A stretch of DNA of 64,000 nt from an uncultured Bacteroidales bacterium (GTDB lineage: Bacteria > Bacteroidota > Bacteroidia > Bacteroidales > FEN-979), in NCBI GenBank assembly GCA_903877385.1, contig CAIRDP010000063.1:1-64000 (forward strand), written 5' to 3'. A program made the position numbers and the translations under genes. Below, piece after piece: positions 25,554 to 34,109 of the stretch. The stretch's first letter is position 1. Each line of letters begins with the position of its first letter. Below the pieces are notes generated by a model. The model had not been told where the DNA came from and did no database searches. It saw only the letters and a program-made list of their open reading frames with translations.

Positions 25554-27182
25554 CTATCTTATCAATGGAACCCCGATTGTCGTCTCCGGTTCCTGGATAT
25601 GAATGAGATTAGTAACAGTAGGAGCAATGTCTTCTATAAAAACTTGCTGATTTGATTCACCCGGTTTAATATGCCATCCAAAGAAGATGAGTGGAACATG
25701 GGTATCGTAATTGTAGGAAGATTCATGGGTGGTTCCTTCATCCCGGCTTTCGGAGGTGATATAATTCTGTATCAATTCAAATGAGATATCTCCGGAACGG
25801 ACTACGTTATACCCGTTTATGATAAATGAATTCATAGCTCTTGCCGGGGTTTGTGAAAGTAAGGTTTCCTTTGTGAGAATTGACCGGATAGAAGGAAATT
25901 TCACACCCATGAAACCAGCCACTTTATTGGAAATATCCTTGATGTTGAGATTAAGAGAGTCGATAAGTGGATGATTCAGATAAACCTGATTATCCTGAAC
26001 AGCTTCAATAACAAAGGGGGAACCGAACTGGCTCTTGCAATATTCTGCTATTTGCAGTTTCATGTTCTTCAATATCACACGACCCGACGGTATGCGGTTA
26101 GCATCAAGATAAGCACTGTTTGGTTTCACACCGTGGTCGGCTGTGAGGAACAACAGGTAATTACCTTTGCCTAGGGTTTTATCCAGGGTATCCAGCATTT
26201 TGCTGATCTGCTTATCAAGTTTCAGGTAGGTATCCATTATCTCCACGGAATTTGGTCCGTAAGCATGTCCCACATAATCTGTTGAAGAAAACGAAACAGC
26301 AATAAAGTCGCAAAATTCTCCCTGGCCGGTTTTTTCATTTTCTAAAAGATAATTGAAAAAATTTGTGAGTAATTCATTCCCAAAAGGAGTGGTTTTGATG
26401 AGTTCACGCATGGCCGAATCATTCAGGTTGTTAAACTGATGGGGGAAAGTGGTTTTTCCCTCCCTGAAAACATCAACTTCCCCGGGTCCTTCATCCGGAA
26501 GGGAAGTCTGGTAGTTCTTTGCCTTTTCCAGGTTCCAGCCCGAATTCATCAATATTGACGGGAGTTTTTGGTCATTAAAACGGTTTACCCATGCAGGTAA
26601 ATCCTTCATATACCATGTTGAGGAAATGAAATTGCCACTTTTCCCATCATACCAGTAGGCTGCATTTGCCATTTTACCACCGGGTATGATGGATGCCCTG
26701 TCCTTGATCGAAATACTGAAAACCCTTGAATGCCCATTATTTGACATTCGAAGTTGATCTGAAATGGTCGCCGACAGAAGATTTTTTGGAGACATTTGTC
26801 CGGAATTATTGTCTACTCCAACCGTTTTAACATCGGAATCTTTCACGCAATAGATAGTCTTCTTCGCGCTTTTATCATACCAGTCATTGGAAATAATCCC
26901 ATGGTAGTATGGAACCGACCCGGTATAAATGCTTGCATGGCCGGGACCGGTATAAGTGGGAATGTAATTGTACTGAGCATAAGTGAAACTCATTCCCTCT
27001 CTCATCAACCGTTTAAATCCATTTTCGGAATACTGATCGTAAAAACGGTATAAATAATCGTACCTCATCTGATCCACCACTATCCCGATGATAAGACGCG
27101 GTTGTAAGGTACTCCTGTTTGTACCTGCAGTCGTAAGCTGAAATACTGGAATGGCCAGCAGCAACATTAGAAGTTTCTTCAT
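25554..27182 (-). CDS. pafA: PafA-like alkaline phosphatase / type I phosphodiesterase family
   Basis: A 542-residue secreted enzyme with signal peptide (LLMLLLAIPVFQLTTAG). Key blocks match the PafA group of the alkaline phosphatase superfamily: metal Asp in GIVVDQMRYDYL, the Thr nucleophile in the segment YIPTYTGPGHASIYTG, Asn in IISNDWYD, the Lys/Arg in SIKDRASIIPGG, and the metal ligands in FLTADHG and the late DTHVPLIFFG. PafA is a phosphate-insensitive periplasmic phosphomonoesterase of Bacteroidota. The gene begins 34 bp after plcP on the same strand, so both are probably expressed from the plcP promoter. The family also includes phosphodiesterases, so exact substrate preference is open. 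Confidence 0.87.
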   Translation of the reverse strand: MKKLLMLLLAIPVFQLTTAGTNRSTLQPRLIIGIVVDQMRYDYLYRFYDQYSENGFKRLMREGMSFTYAQYNYIPTYTGPGHASIYTGSVPYYHGIISNDWYDKSAKKTIYCVKDSDVKTVGVDNNSGQMSPKNLLSATISDQLRMSNNGHSRVFSISIKDRASIIPGGKMANAAYWYDGKSGNFISSTWYMKDLPAWVNRFNDQKLPSILMNSGWNLEKAKNYQTSLPDEGPGEVDVFREGKTTFPHQFNNLNDSAMRELIKTTPFGNELLTNFFNYLLENEKTGQGEFCDFIAVSFSSTDYVGHAYGPNSVEIMDTYLKLDKQISKMLDTLDKTLGKGNYLLFLTADHGVKPNSAYLDANRIPSGRVILKNMKLQIAEYCKSQFGSPFVIEAVQDNQVYLNHPLIDSLNLNIKDISNKVAGFMGVKFPSIRSILTKETLLSQTPARAMNSFIINGYNVVRSGDISFELIQNYITSESRDEGTTHESSYNYDTHVPLIFFGWHIKPGESNQQVFIEDIAPTVTNLIHIQEPETTIGVPLIR

Positions 27183-27216
27183 ACGGATTAATATTAATTT
27201 TGAATTTTAATTCAGA

Positions 27217-28077
27217 TTATTTAAGCTGAAACTCTTTCAGAAGGTTGTCGAACGTTTCTTTATGGCTGTAGGATTTGAAAAATTGATTTGCCTCGGAATA
27301 TTCCTTGACATGAGGATCGTCAATAAAGCTGTATATTTTCCAAATACCGTCATTATATTCCAGGGATGAAAGATTTTCTACCCAGTCCCCTGAATTCATG
27401 TACATCACCTCGCCATGCGAATCTGTAATTTTGCGCATTTCCGGTTGATGAATATGCCCGCAGATTACATGGGAATAACCTTTTGATATGGCAATGCCGG
27501 CTGCGGTTTCTTCAAACTTATTGATGTACGAAACTGCCCTTTTTACACTGTGTTTTACCCTTTTCGAAAATGAGATCTTTTCCCTTCCAAGACTGGTGAG
27601 AATGAAATTTACAAAACTGTTTATGAGGATGAGCAGGTCGTAACCAAACGAACCAAGCTTTGCAAGCCATTTGCTGTATTGCATGGTAATGTCAAAAACA
27701 TCCCCGTGAAATATCCAGGTCTTATTCCCGTGCAGGTCCATCAGCAATTTATTTACGAGTTTGAATGATCCAAGATTGAATTTTACGAACTTCCTCATAA
27801 GTTCGTCATGATTGCCTGTGATATAAATGACTTTGGTATTCTTCGCGATAAGGCCGGTGAGATGGCGGATTACCATCAGGTGGGATTTCGGGAAATAGGC
27901 TTTACGGAATTGCCAGATGTCGATGATGTCCCCGTTTAAAATCAGCATTTTGGGATTGATGCTCCTAAGGTACTGGAGAAGTTCCTTTGCATGGCATCCG
28001 AATGCACCAAGATGCACATCCGAGATAATAACAATATCAACATCGCGCTTCTTTACTGAAAATGGTTTCATTTTCAT
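27217..28077 (-). CDS. plcP: PlcP-like phospholipase C (metallophosphoesterase) for lipid remodelling
   Basis: A 286-residue calcineurin-like enzyme with the order ISDVHLGAFGCHA, LNGDIIDIWQF, YITGNHDELMRKF, WIFHGDVFDI, VICGHIHQPEM and MNSGDWVENLSSL. This set, with the GDWVE ending, the HGDxFD block and the KHSVKRAVSYINKFEE segment, matches PlcP, the enzyme that splits phospholipids into diacylglycerol and headgroup phosphate under phosphate starvation; it is often misannotated as UDP-2,3-diacylglucosamine pyrophosphatase (LpxH). No signal peptide, as expected for a cytoplasmic or membrane-associated enzyme. It is followed by a PafA-like gene and faces a glycosyltransferase cluster across an 11-bp repeat array. 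Confidence 0.82.
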   Translation of the reverse strand: MKMKPFSVKKRDVDIVIISDVHLGAFGCHAKELLQYLRSINPKMLILNGDIIDIWQFRKAYFPKSHLMVIRHLTGLIAKNTKVIYITGNHDELMRKFVKFNLGSFKLVNKLLMDLHGNKTWIFHGDVFDITMQYSKWLAKLGSFGYDLLILINSFVNFILTSLGREKISFSKRVKHSVKRAVSYINKFEETAAGIAISKGYSHVICGHIHQPEMRKITDSHGEVMYMNSGDWVENLSSLEYNDGIWKIYSFIDDPHVKEYSEANQFFKSYSHKETFDNLLKEFQLK

Positions 28078-28081
28078 CCGG

Positions 28082-28160
28082 CAAAGGTCCTCCCATCATT
28101 TTAACCCAATGTTAAAACAAGGTTATATTAACATTAACATTTGGTTAATAAATCGTTAAC
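28082..28160. promoter_or_regulatory. Six-unit 11-bp repeat array (candidate PhoB operator) between plcP and glycosyltransferase genes
   Basis: Hexamers with consensus GTTAAC start at 28100 (TTTAAC), 28111 (GTTAAA), 28122 (GTTATA), 28133 (ATTAAC), 28144 (GTTAAT) and 28155 (GTTAAC), each exactly 11 bp apart. Pho boxes bound by PhoB-type regulators are direct repeats with an 11-bp period. Toward plcP the 28111 unit runs into ATTGGG (minus strand), and ATTG (28110-28107), 17 bp and GACCTTTG (28089-28082) form a promoter that ends four bases before the ATG. Toward the glycosyltransferase the unit at 28155 is followed by a poorer TTTC / TCAGTTTA pair. Confidence 0.8.
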
Positions 28161-28263
28161 TTTCTGTAACATCCGAAAATCGATCAGTTTATACGGCAAT
28201 TTTGCATCTCATGCAAATACCCGGATAATTGTTGGTGTTTGCTTTTACGAAATCCGCATTAAA

Positions 28264-29448
28264 ATGCATAGCATGGATCAAAGTACAGGATCGGTTAAAG
28301 ACAAGAGGGTTCTCTGGCTCACCGATACCTATGATGATCACAACGGGGTCTCGATGGTGTTGCAGGCTATGCGCAGGGAAATTATGGACAGGGAACTGCC
28401 TGTGGATTTCATGGTTTGCAGTAATACGTTGAAATCGGGCAGGAATCTGATAGTTCTGAAACCATTATCGGAATTCAATATCCCCTTATACCGGCAGCAG
28501 CCTATGAGGATCCCGAATTATTTAACAATACAAAGGATTTTCAACAAAAGGAAATACGATAGTGTGATTTGCTCAACCGAAGGGCCAATGGGGTTTGCGG
28601 CATTATATCTTAAGAAGATGTATTCTGTAAAAACTTTTTTTTACCTGCATACCGACTGGATCATGTTTGCGCGCCAGGTGATGGGTATTGAAGATACGGG
28701 GATCAGGCGGTTGCAACGAGCAATGCGGGTTTACTACAATCAGTTTGACTGTATTTTTGTGCTTAACTCCGATCAGCAGAAATGGCTCACCGGCGGCTTC
28801 ATGAGGTTTAAGCCCGAAAGGGTACTGTTAACTGCACACTGGGCCGAGGATATTTTTACCGAACGAAGGATCAGCCTTCGAGAACCAGGTTTTGTTGCAA
28901 AAAGAGAGCCTGTGATTCTTTTCGCAGGCAGGATCAGCCGGGAAAAAGGGGTTTTTGAACTGCCTTCGATCTTCAAAAAAGTAAGGGAAACAATCCCTGG
29001 ACTTAAGATGCTGGTTGCCGGTACAGGCCCTGCCGAAAATGAACTTAAGGCTGTTTTCCCCGAGGCTGAATATACCGGTTGGATCGATCACCTGGAATTG
29101 CCAGCAATATATGCATCTGCCGATCTTTTACTTCTTCCATCAAAATTCGATACATTCAGCTGCGTGGTTCTCGAAGCCCTTAGCTGCGGCTTGCCTGTCA
29201 TTGCCTATAATACAAAAGGTCCAAAGGATATCATCCAGGATTCAAAAAACGGTTTCCTCGTGGATACAAACGAAGAAATGACAGACAGGATACTGGAATA
29301 TTTTTCCAATTCCTCGGTGCATGAGGCGTTTCGGACATCTGCACTTTTACGGGCCGACGACTATACCGCAGGGAACATTCTTCAGAAATTATTGGAGGAT
29401 ATCGGCATCCCAACTTTTAAACATTCAGATGGAACCGAAACAACCTGA
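28264..29448 (+). CDS. GT4-family glycosyltransferase (first of the glycolipid-type cluster)
   Basis: A 394-residue GT-B enzyme from the ATG at 28264; the frame is open further upstream but only through non-coding-looking sequence over the operator. Visible are the acceptor-side start VLWLTDTYDDHNGVSMVLQ, the donor-side VILFAGRISREKGVFELP, the nucleotide-sugar segment PSKFDTFSCVVLEALSCGLPVIA with the EX7E pair, and NGFLVD. Enzymes of this kind include alpha-mannosyltransferases and diacylglycerol glycosyltransferases. It starts the divergent unit from plcP and shares its operator array, as agt does with plcP in other bacteria, so glycosylation of the diacylglycerol that PlcP releases is plausible. 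It overlaps the GH13 gene by 20 bp. Confidence 0.82.
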   Translation: MHSMDQSTGSVKDKRVLWLTDTYDDHNGVSMVLQAMRREIMDRELPVDFMVCSNTLKSGRNLIVLKPLSEFNIPLYRQQPMRIPNYLTIQRIFNKRKYDSVICSTEGPMGFAALYLKKMYSVKTFFYLHTDWIMFARQVMGIEDTGIRRLQRAMRVYYNQFDCIFVLNSDQQKWLTGGFMRFKPERVLLTAHWAEDIFTERRISLREPGFVAKREPVILFAGRISREKGVFELPSIFKKVRETIPGLKMLVAGTGPAENELKAVFPEAEYTGWIDHLELPAIYASADLLLLPSKFDTFSCVVLEALSCGLPVIAYNTKGPKDIIQDSKNGFLVDTNEEMTDRILEYFSNSSVHEAFRTSALLRADDYTAGNILQKLLEDIGIPTFKHSDGTETT

Positions 29449-31036
29449 ACCCTGGACCTGGTGGAAGCATGGGGTTATTTACCATATCTATCCCCGCAGT
29501 TTTTTTGATTCAAACGGAGACGGTGTCGGCGACATCCCCGGGATCATCAGCAGACTGGATTACATTTCGGAGCTTGGAGTGGACGGGATCTGGCTTTCAC
29601 CGGTTTTTCTTTCGCCGAATGCGGATTTTGGGTACGACGTTTCGGATTACCGCAGCATTGACCCGTCGTACGGGACAATGGATGATTTCAATATGCTGAT
29701 AGAAAAGGCCCACGAGCATGGCCTCCGGCTCATCCTTGACATGATACTCAACCACACTTCAGACCAGCATCCCTGGTTCAGGGAATCCTCTTCTTCGAAA
29801 TTCAATTCCAAGAGACATTGGTACATCTGGAGGGATGGCTATAATGGAGGACCTCCGAATAATTGGAAGTCCTCGGTCGGGGGAAGTGCCTGGGAGTTTG
29901 ATGAAAGATCAGGACAGTATTACTACCATTCATTTTTTAAGGAACAGCCCGATTTAAACTGGAGGAATCCTATGCTTCCCCGGCTTTTTTTCGATGAGTT
30001 GAAATTCTGGCTGGATAAGGGTGTTGACGGCTTTCGCCTGGATGTTATAAATCTTATAGTAAAAGATAAAAAATTCAGGGATAATCCTTACCTGTTCGGC
30101 CTTCCTTTCTTCCAGAAACATGTTTTTACAAGGAACCGCCGGAAATCCCTTAAAATTGTCATAGAGATAAGGAAACAGCTTGACCAGTATAAAGATCGTG
30201 TGCTTGTAGGTGAAATTTATACCATGCCACCCGGAAATTCCGAGATCGCCGCCAGTTATCTTGCCGATGGCAAGGGTATTCATATGGCTTTTGATTTTTC
30301 GCTGATCTTCCGTTCCTGGGGCGCCAGGAATTATTATAAATGCATCAGGGACTGGTATACCAATATTCCTGAACAGGGATGGCCATGCAATGTGTTGTCG
30401 AATCATGATCTTTTCAGAAGCATTGACCGCTTCCCCTGGAGAAGGAATAAGGAAGAGAAAGCCAGGATTGCAGCAGCGCTTTTGCTTACCATCAAAGGAA
30501 CACCATTTATTTATTATGGTGAAGAAATAGGGATGAGGAATACGAAGATCGCGTACAGTGACATAAAAGATCCTCTTGGAAAACGATTCAGGCCATTCTT
30601 CTCGGGCAGGGATAAAGCCCGTACTCCCATGCAATGGAATCCCGGCCTGCATGGAGGATTTACCCTGGGACATCCGTGGTTGCCTGTGAATGCCGATTCC
30701 ATCTCAAGGAATGTTGAAGCGTATAACAACGATCATTCTTCATTGTTAAATTTCTACAGGACCCTGATCCGGATAAGAAAAGCAAATACGGCCCTGCAGC
30801 AGGGTCGATGGGTCCCATTGATTGCGGGACGAAGCGGGATCCTGGCTTACGCCAGAATCCTGAATGATGAAAGGATAGTCGTGATCCTGAATTTCACGTC
30901 AAGGAAAAAAAAGATATCCCTGCCTGAACATAGCTTTGGTAATGTATTGTTTTCGACACACCGGAACACCGAAGATATATTTTATTTCCAGGCGCTACGC
31001 ATCTACCCTTTTGAAGTCAGTATTTATAAAGCATGA
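29429..31036 (+). CDS. GH13-family alpha-glucosidase / oligo-1,6-glucosidase-like enzyme
   Basis: A 535-residue cytoplasmic protein from the ATG at 29429. GH13 regions are complete: VIYHIYPRSFFDSNGDGVGD (N-terminus), LILDMILNHTSD (region I), DGFRLDVIN (region II, Asp nucleophile), VLVGEIY (region III, Glu acid/base) and VLSNHDLFR (region IV). The domain after ARTPMQWN is the small beta-sandwich C-domain. It most resembles oligo-1,6-glucosidases, sucrose isomerases and trehalulose synthases; substrate cannot be assigned. It lies between two GT4 genes and is translationally coupled to the first. It could trim or supply a glucosyl donor for the glycolipid route, but may only be a passenger of the operon. 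Confidence 0.87.
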   Translation: MEPKQPEPWTWWKHGVIYHIYPRSFFDSNGDGVGDIPGIISRLDYISELGVDGIWLSPVFLSPNADFGYDVSDYRSIDPSYGTMDDFNMLIEKAHEHGLRLILDMILNHTSDQHPWFRESSSSKFNSKRHWYIWRDGYNGGPPNNWKSSVGGSAWEFDERSGQYYYHSFFKEQPDLNWRNPMLPRLFFDELKFWLDKGVDGFRLDVINLIVKDKKFRDNPYLFGLPFFQKHVFTRNRRKSLKIVIEIRKQLDQYKDRVLVGEIYTMPPGNSEIAASYLADGKGIHMAFDFSLIFRSWGARNYYKCIRDWYTNIPEQGWPCNVLSNHDLFRSIDRFPWRRNKEEKARIAAALLLTIKGTPFIYYGEEIGMRNTKIAYSDIKDPLGKRFRPFFSGRDKARTPMQWNPGLHGGFTLGHPWLPVNADSISRNVEAYNNDHSSLLNFYRTLIRIRKANTALQQGRWVPLIAGRSGILAYARILNDERIVVILNFTSRKKKISLPEHSFGNVLFSTHRNTEDIFYFQALRIYPFEVSIYKA

Positions 31037-31042
31037 AAAGCT

Positions 31043-32257
31043 ATGAGAATCACTACCTGTCAGTTCAATGATTCCTATTTCCCCATTATGGATGGGGTTG
31101 GGATAACCGCGCATAACTATGCCCGCTGGCTGAATGAAAAATACGGGAAAACAGTTCTGGTGGCGCCTAAGGTAAAAGACTACGAGGATGAGGAAGACTA
31201 CAGGGTTTACCGCTTCAAATCGGTTCTCCTGCCGGGGATGAATCCATACCGGGTGGGGCTTCCACTGATCGATATTAAGTTCAAAAAGAAATTAAACAAG
31301 ATCAGGTTTGACCTGGTTCATGCGCATAGCCCGTTTATAAGCGGACAACTTGCCCAGCGGCTTGCAAGGAAACGGGGAATACCCTTTGTGGCAACTTTTC
31401 ACACAAAGTACAGGGAAGATTTCAGAAAAGTACTGAATAACAATCTCTTCGTGGACTTTCTTATGAACATGACCCTTGATTTTTATAATTCTGCCGATGT
31501 GGTGTGGGTCCCGAATAAATCTACAGGCGAAACCCTGCGCGAATATGGCTATTCAGGGAAGTTCGAGATCATGCCGAACGGCACGGATATGGAAACCCCC
31601 GACAAATCAAAGCTGATCAGGTTCAGAAAGGCCGGACTGGAGGCGACCGGTGCAAACGGGAATGAGTTTACACTGCTATTTGTAGGCCAGCACAGGTGGG
31701 AAAAAAACGTAAGGCTCATTATTGATGCCTTACGGCTGCTTGCGGAAAAGAAAGTCAGCTATCAGATGATATTCGTGGGTGAAGGATATGCTTCGAAGGA
31801 AATGAAGAAGCTGGTAAGGGAATACGGCATTACCGATAAGGTGATTTTCACCGGCCTGGTCACCGAGAGGAACAAACTAAGGAACATTTATGCCTGTGCT
31901 GACCTTTTCGTGTTTCCCTCCCTGTATGATAATTCTCCGCTGGTGATCCAGGAGGCAGCGGCATTTAACATCCCTTCGGTTGTCCTTAAAAACAGCTCGT
32001 CGGCAGAAGGAATAAGCGATAAGGTGAATGGTTTTTTAATAGATGATAACGCCGGATCCCTTTTTAAACTGATCTCCGGAGTGAAGAAATATCCTGAGGT
32101 CATTAAGCTTGCAGGAGAAGGTGCCAGGAAATCAATATATAAACCCTGGGAAGGGATAGTTGATTCGGTTTACCAAAGGTATGTTGAGATCATCGAAGAA
32201 AACGTACATAAACGCAAGTCGGTCAAACCCGAAGAAGACGATGATCTGGATGATTAG
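31043..32257 (+). CDS. GT4-family glycosyltransferase, glucosyl-diacylglycerol-synthase-like
   Basis: A 404-residue GT-B enzyme. Its N-terminus (QFNDSYFPIMDGVGIT, VHAHSPFISGQLAQRLARK, VATFHTKYREDF) is the pattern of 1,2-diacylglycerol 3-alpha-glucosyltransferases and related mannosyltransferases. The donor half has LLFVGQHRWEKNVRLI and FVFPSLYDNSPLVIQEAAA with the EX7E-like residues. The C-terminal 30 residues are charged and end with an acidic run. It begins six bases after the GH13 gene. Together with the first GT4 of the cluster it could build a mono- or diglycosyl lipid; that role rests on family and context and is not proven. Confidence 0.82.
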   Translation: MRITTCQFNDSYFPIMDGVGITAHNYARWLNEKYGKTVLVAPKVKDYEDEEDYRVYRFKSVLLPGMNPYRVGLPLIDIKFKKKLNKIRFDLVHAHSPFISGQLAQRLARKRGIPFVATFHTKYREDFRKVLNNNLFVDFLMNMTLDFYNSADVVWVPNKSTGETLREYGYSGKFEIMPNGTDMETPDKSKLIRFRKAGLEATGANGNEFTLLFVGQHRWEKNVRLIIDALRLLAEKKVSYQMIFVGEGYASKEMKKLVREYGITDKVIFTGLVTERNKLRNIYACADLFVFPSLYDNSPLVIQEAAAFNIPSVVLKNSSSAEGISDKVNGFLIDDNAGSLFKLISGVKKYPEVIKLAGEGARKSIYKPWEGIVDSVYQRYVEIIEENVHKRKSVKPEEDDDLDD

Positions 32258-32288
32258 CTGAATAGCGCTTCAGACGTTGGCAGGCAGG

Positions 32289-33311
32289 TCAGAATCCCGG
32301 GTGAAAGGCCTGGGCGACCCAAAAACAGAGAGCGGCAACAATTGCTGCAGCAGGGATTGTAAGAACCCAGGCAACCACAATATTCATGGCAATTTTCCAA
32401 TTGATCCCAGTGAGATTTGTGACCGCTCCAACTCCTATAATGGAACCTGCAATGGTGTGGGTGGTCGAAATGGGAATTCCGAGACTTGTCGCCAGGAATA
32501 ATGTGAGAGCTCCGGAAGTTTCTGCAGCAAAACCATGAACGGGTTTTAGTTTTGTCAGCTTCATACCCATGGTTTTTACAATTCTCCATCCGCCGATTCC
32601 GGTGCCTATAGCCATCGCAGTGAAACATGCTAAAATGATCCAGTTTGTTTGGGGATGCATAAGCGATAATTGAGTGTCGGGTGATAGCATTCCAGCTGCA
32701 ATCAACAGAGCTACAATGACTCCCATTGTTTTTTGTGCATCATTTCCACCATGCCCGAGTGAGTATAAAGCAGCAGAAAACAACTGGCCTTTCCTGAAAA
32801 TACTGTCCACCCGGTGAGGTGTTGCTTTATGAAAGATCCAGATAACTGCCAACATCATCAAAAAACCCAATACCACCCCGATCAATGGTGCAATCGGGAT
32901 AAATGTCGCAGTTTGTATGACTTTCGACCAGTGGATAATGCTTGTCCCTTTATAAGCCATGCCTGCCCCTACAAGGCCTCCGATTAACGCATGTGACGAA
33001 CTCGATGGCAACCCGTACCACCAGGTCACGAGATCCCAAAGAATTGCTCCGATAAGACCTGAAAGTATTACATAAATAAATGCCGGGTCTGAAGGGTTGA
33101 TAATTACAATATGTGCAATTGTGTTTGCAACTTTCGGGGCAAAAATAAACATGGCCGCAAAGTTGAAAAAAGCGGCCCAAAAAACAGCGAATTTTGGTGA
33201 AAGTACCTTTGTAGAAACGATAGTTGCAATTGAATTGGCGGCATCATGAAACCCGTTGATGACATCAAAGATCAGGGCAAATATAATAGTGATTATAACA
33301 ATTATCAGCAT
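32289..33311 (-). CDS. pit: PiT-family inorganic phosphate transporter
   Basis: A 340-residue polytopic membrane protein. The two PiT signature repeats are present: FDVINGFHDAANSIAT near residue 14 and LGHGGNDAQKTMGV near 195, plus STKVLSPKFAVFWAA and PISTTHTIAGSIIG. PiT proteins take up phosphate with a cation across the inner membrane at low affinity. I choose the ATG at 33311 since the frame upstream starts only with a TTG inside the upstream gene. It lies 25 bp after the PhoU-like gene on the same strand, a common pair. The gene converges with the glycolipid cluster. Confidence 0.94.
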   Translation of the reverse strand: MLIIVIITIIFALIFDVINGFHDAANSIATIVSTKVLSPKFAVFWAAFFNFAAMFIFAPKVANTIAHIVIINPSDPAFIYVILSGLIGAILWDLVTWWYGLPSSSSHALIGGLVGAGMAYKGTSIIHWSKVIQTATFIPIAPLIGVVLGFLMMLAVIWIFHKATPHRVDSIFRKGQLFSAALYSLGHGGNDAQKTMGVIVALLIAAGMLSPDTQLSLMHPQTNWIILACFTAMAIGTGIGGWRIVKTMGMKLTKLKPVHGFAAETSGALTLFLATSLGIPISTTHTIAGSIIGVGAVTNLTGINWKIAMNIVVAWVLTIPAAAIVAALCFWVAQAFHPGF

Positions 33312-33336
33312 AAAACTCGAATTGGGAATGATCAGG

Positions 33337-33963
33337 TCAGGCGTTGTCGATGAGTATACTTTCAATCGTATTGGCAACCCTCTCCATACGGTCTACTGCT
33401 TTCTCAAGTCGTTCAAAAATCTCCTTCCACTTCATGATCATCATCATGTCGTTGGTCTTGAATAAATTGGCAATTGCAACCCTGGATATATCATCCGCCT
33501 GATTCTCAAATTCATGAATCAAAGAACATTTAGAACGGATCTCATGACTTTGTTTTTTGATATGCCTCAGGCTTTTAATTGCGGCAGCCACTTCCTGATT
33601 ACAATTGTGTATGATCTTTGCAAACTCCAGGGTTTCCGGCCTGAATTCTTCAATCCCGTAGTAAAACAGCCTGAATGTAGCTGCATTCATCTGGTCTGCA
33701 AAATCATCCATCCCGTTAATCAGCTGGTAAATCTGGTCGCGGTCGATTGGGGTTATAAACGTCCTGTGAAGCAGGTCAATACACTCCTTGGTGAGTTTGT
33801 CAGCTTCACGTTCAAGCCTTTTAATGGCGTTTGTTGCGACCTCAGGATGCTTTTTTTCCTTGACAAAGGCAAGAAATTCATTGCTGACCTGGAGGTTAAT
33901 GTTCATCAGCCTTTCAAAATAATCATAAAAGGCATATTCCCGGGGTAGAAGTCCTCGTAACAT
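33337..33963 (-). CDS. PhoU-like DUF47-family protein, partner of PiT
   Basis: A 208-residue all-helical protein of the DUF47 / PhoU-like family. Typical are AIKRLEREADKLTKECIDLL near residue 50, TPIDRDQIYQLINGMDDFAD near 75 and IHEFENQADDISRVAI near 150, with the paired acidic metal-binding clusters of PhoU. These proteins are nearly always encoded next to PiT transporters and are thought to regulate them. Here it is the first gene of a two-gene unit with pit. No array of the type seen before plcP is found upstream; a single GTTAAC is present at 34065. Confidence 0.9.
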   Translation of the reverse strand: MLRGLLPREYAFYDYFERLMNINLQVSNEFLAFVKEKKHPEVATNAIKRLEREADKLTKECIDLLHRTFITPIDRDQIYQLINGMDDFADQMNAATFRLFYYGIEEFRPETLEFAKIIHNCNQEVAAAIKSLRHIKKQSHEIRSKCSLIHEFENQADDISRVAIANLFKTNDMMMIMKWKEIFERLEKAVDRMERVANTIESILIDNA

Positions 33964-34061
33964 GATAAAGTTTGTTAGTAAATAGGTACTTTAATAACCG
34001 GCTGGATTTGTGTGGAATCAAGCCGGGTCAAAAGTAAGCAATTAGGCTCAAATCCTGTAAA

Positions 34062-34094
34062 ATTGTTAACAATCTTATTATTTTCTTACTTTTG
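34062..34094 (+). promoter_or_regulatory. Bacteroidota-type promoter of the tRNA nucleotidyltransferase gene
   Basis: TACTTTTG (34087-34094) matches the -7 consensus TAnnTTTG in full; ATTG (34062-34065) may be the -33 element with a slightly long 21-bp spacer. The ATG is 15 bp downstream of the -7 box, so the leader would be about 10 bases. Confidence 0.5.
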
Positions 34095-34109
34095 GCGATC
34101 CTTCAGACC

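Noticed and set aside
27217-28077. LpxH (UDP-2,3-diacylglucosamine hydrolase) as identity of the metallophosphoesterase
   Set aside because: The GDWVE end, the HGDxFD block and the KFEE segment fit PlcP better, and the context is phosphate starvation, not lipid A synthesis.
28166-28170. GTAAC as seventh unit of the 11-bp array
   Set aside because: It lacks one T and is 10 bp from the previous TAAC, out of register.
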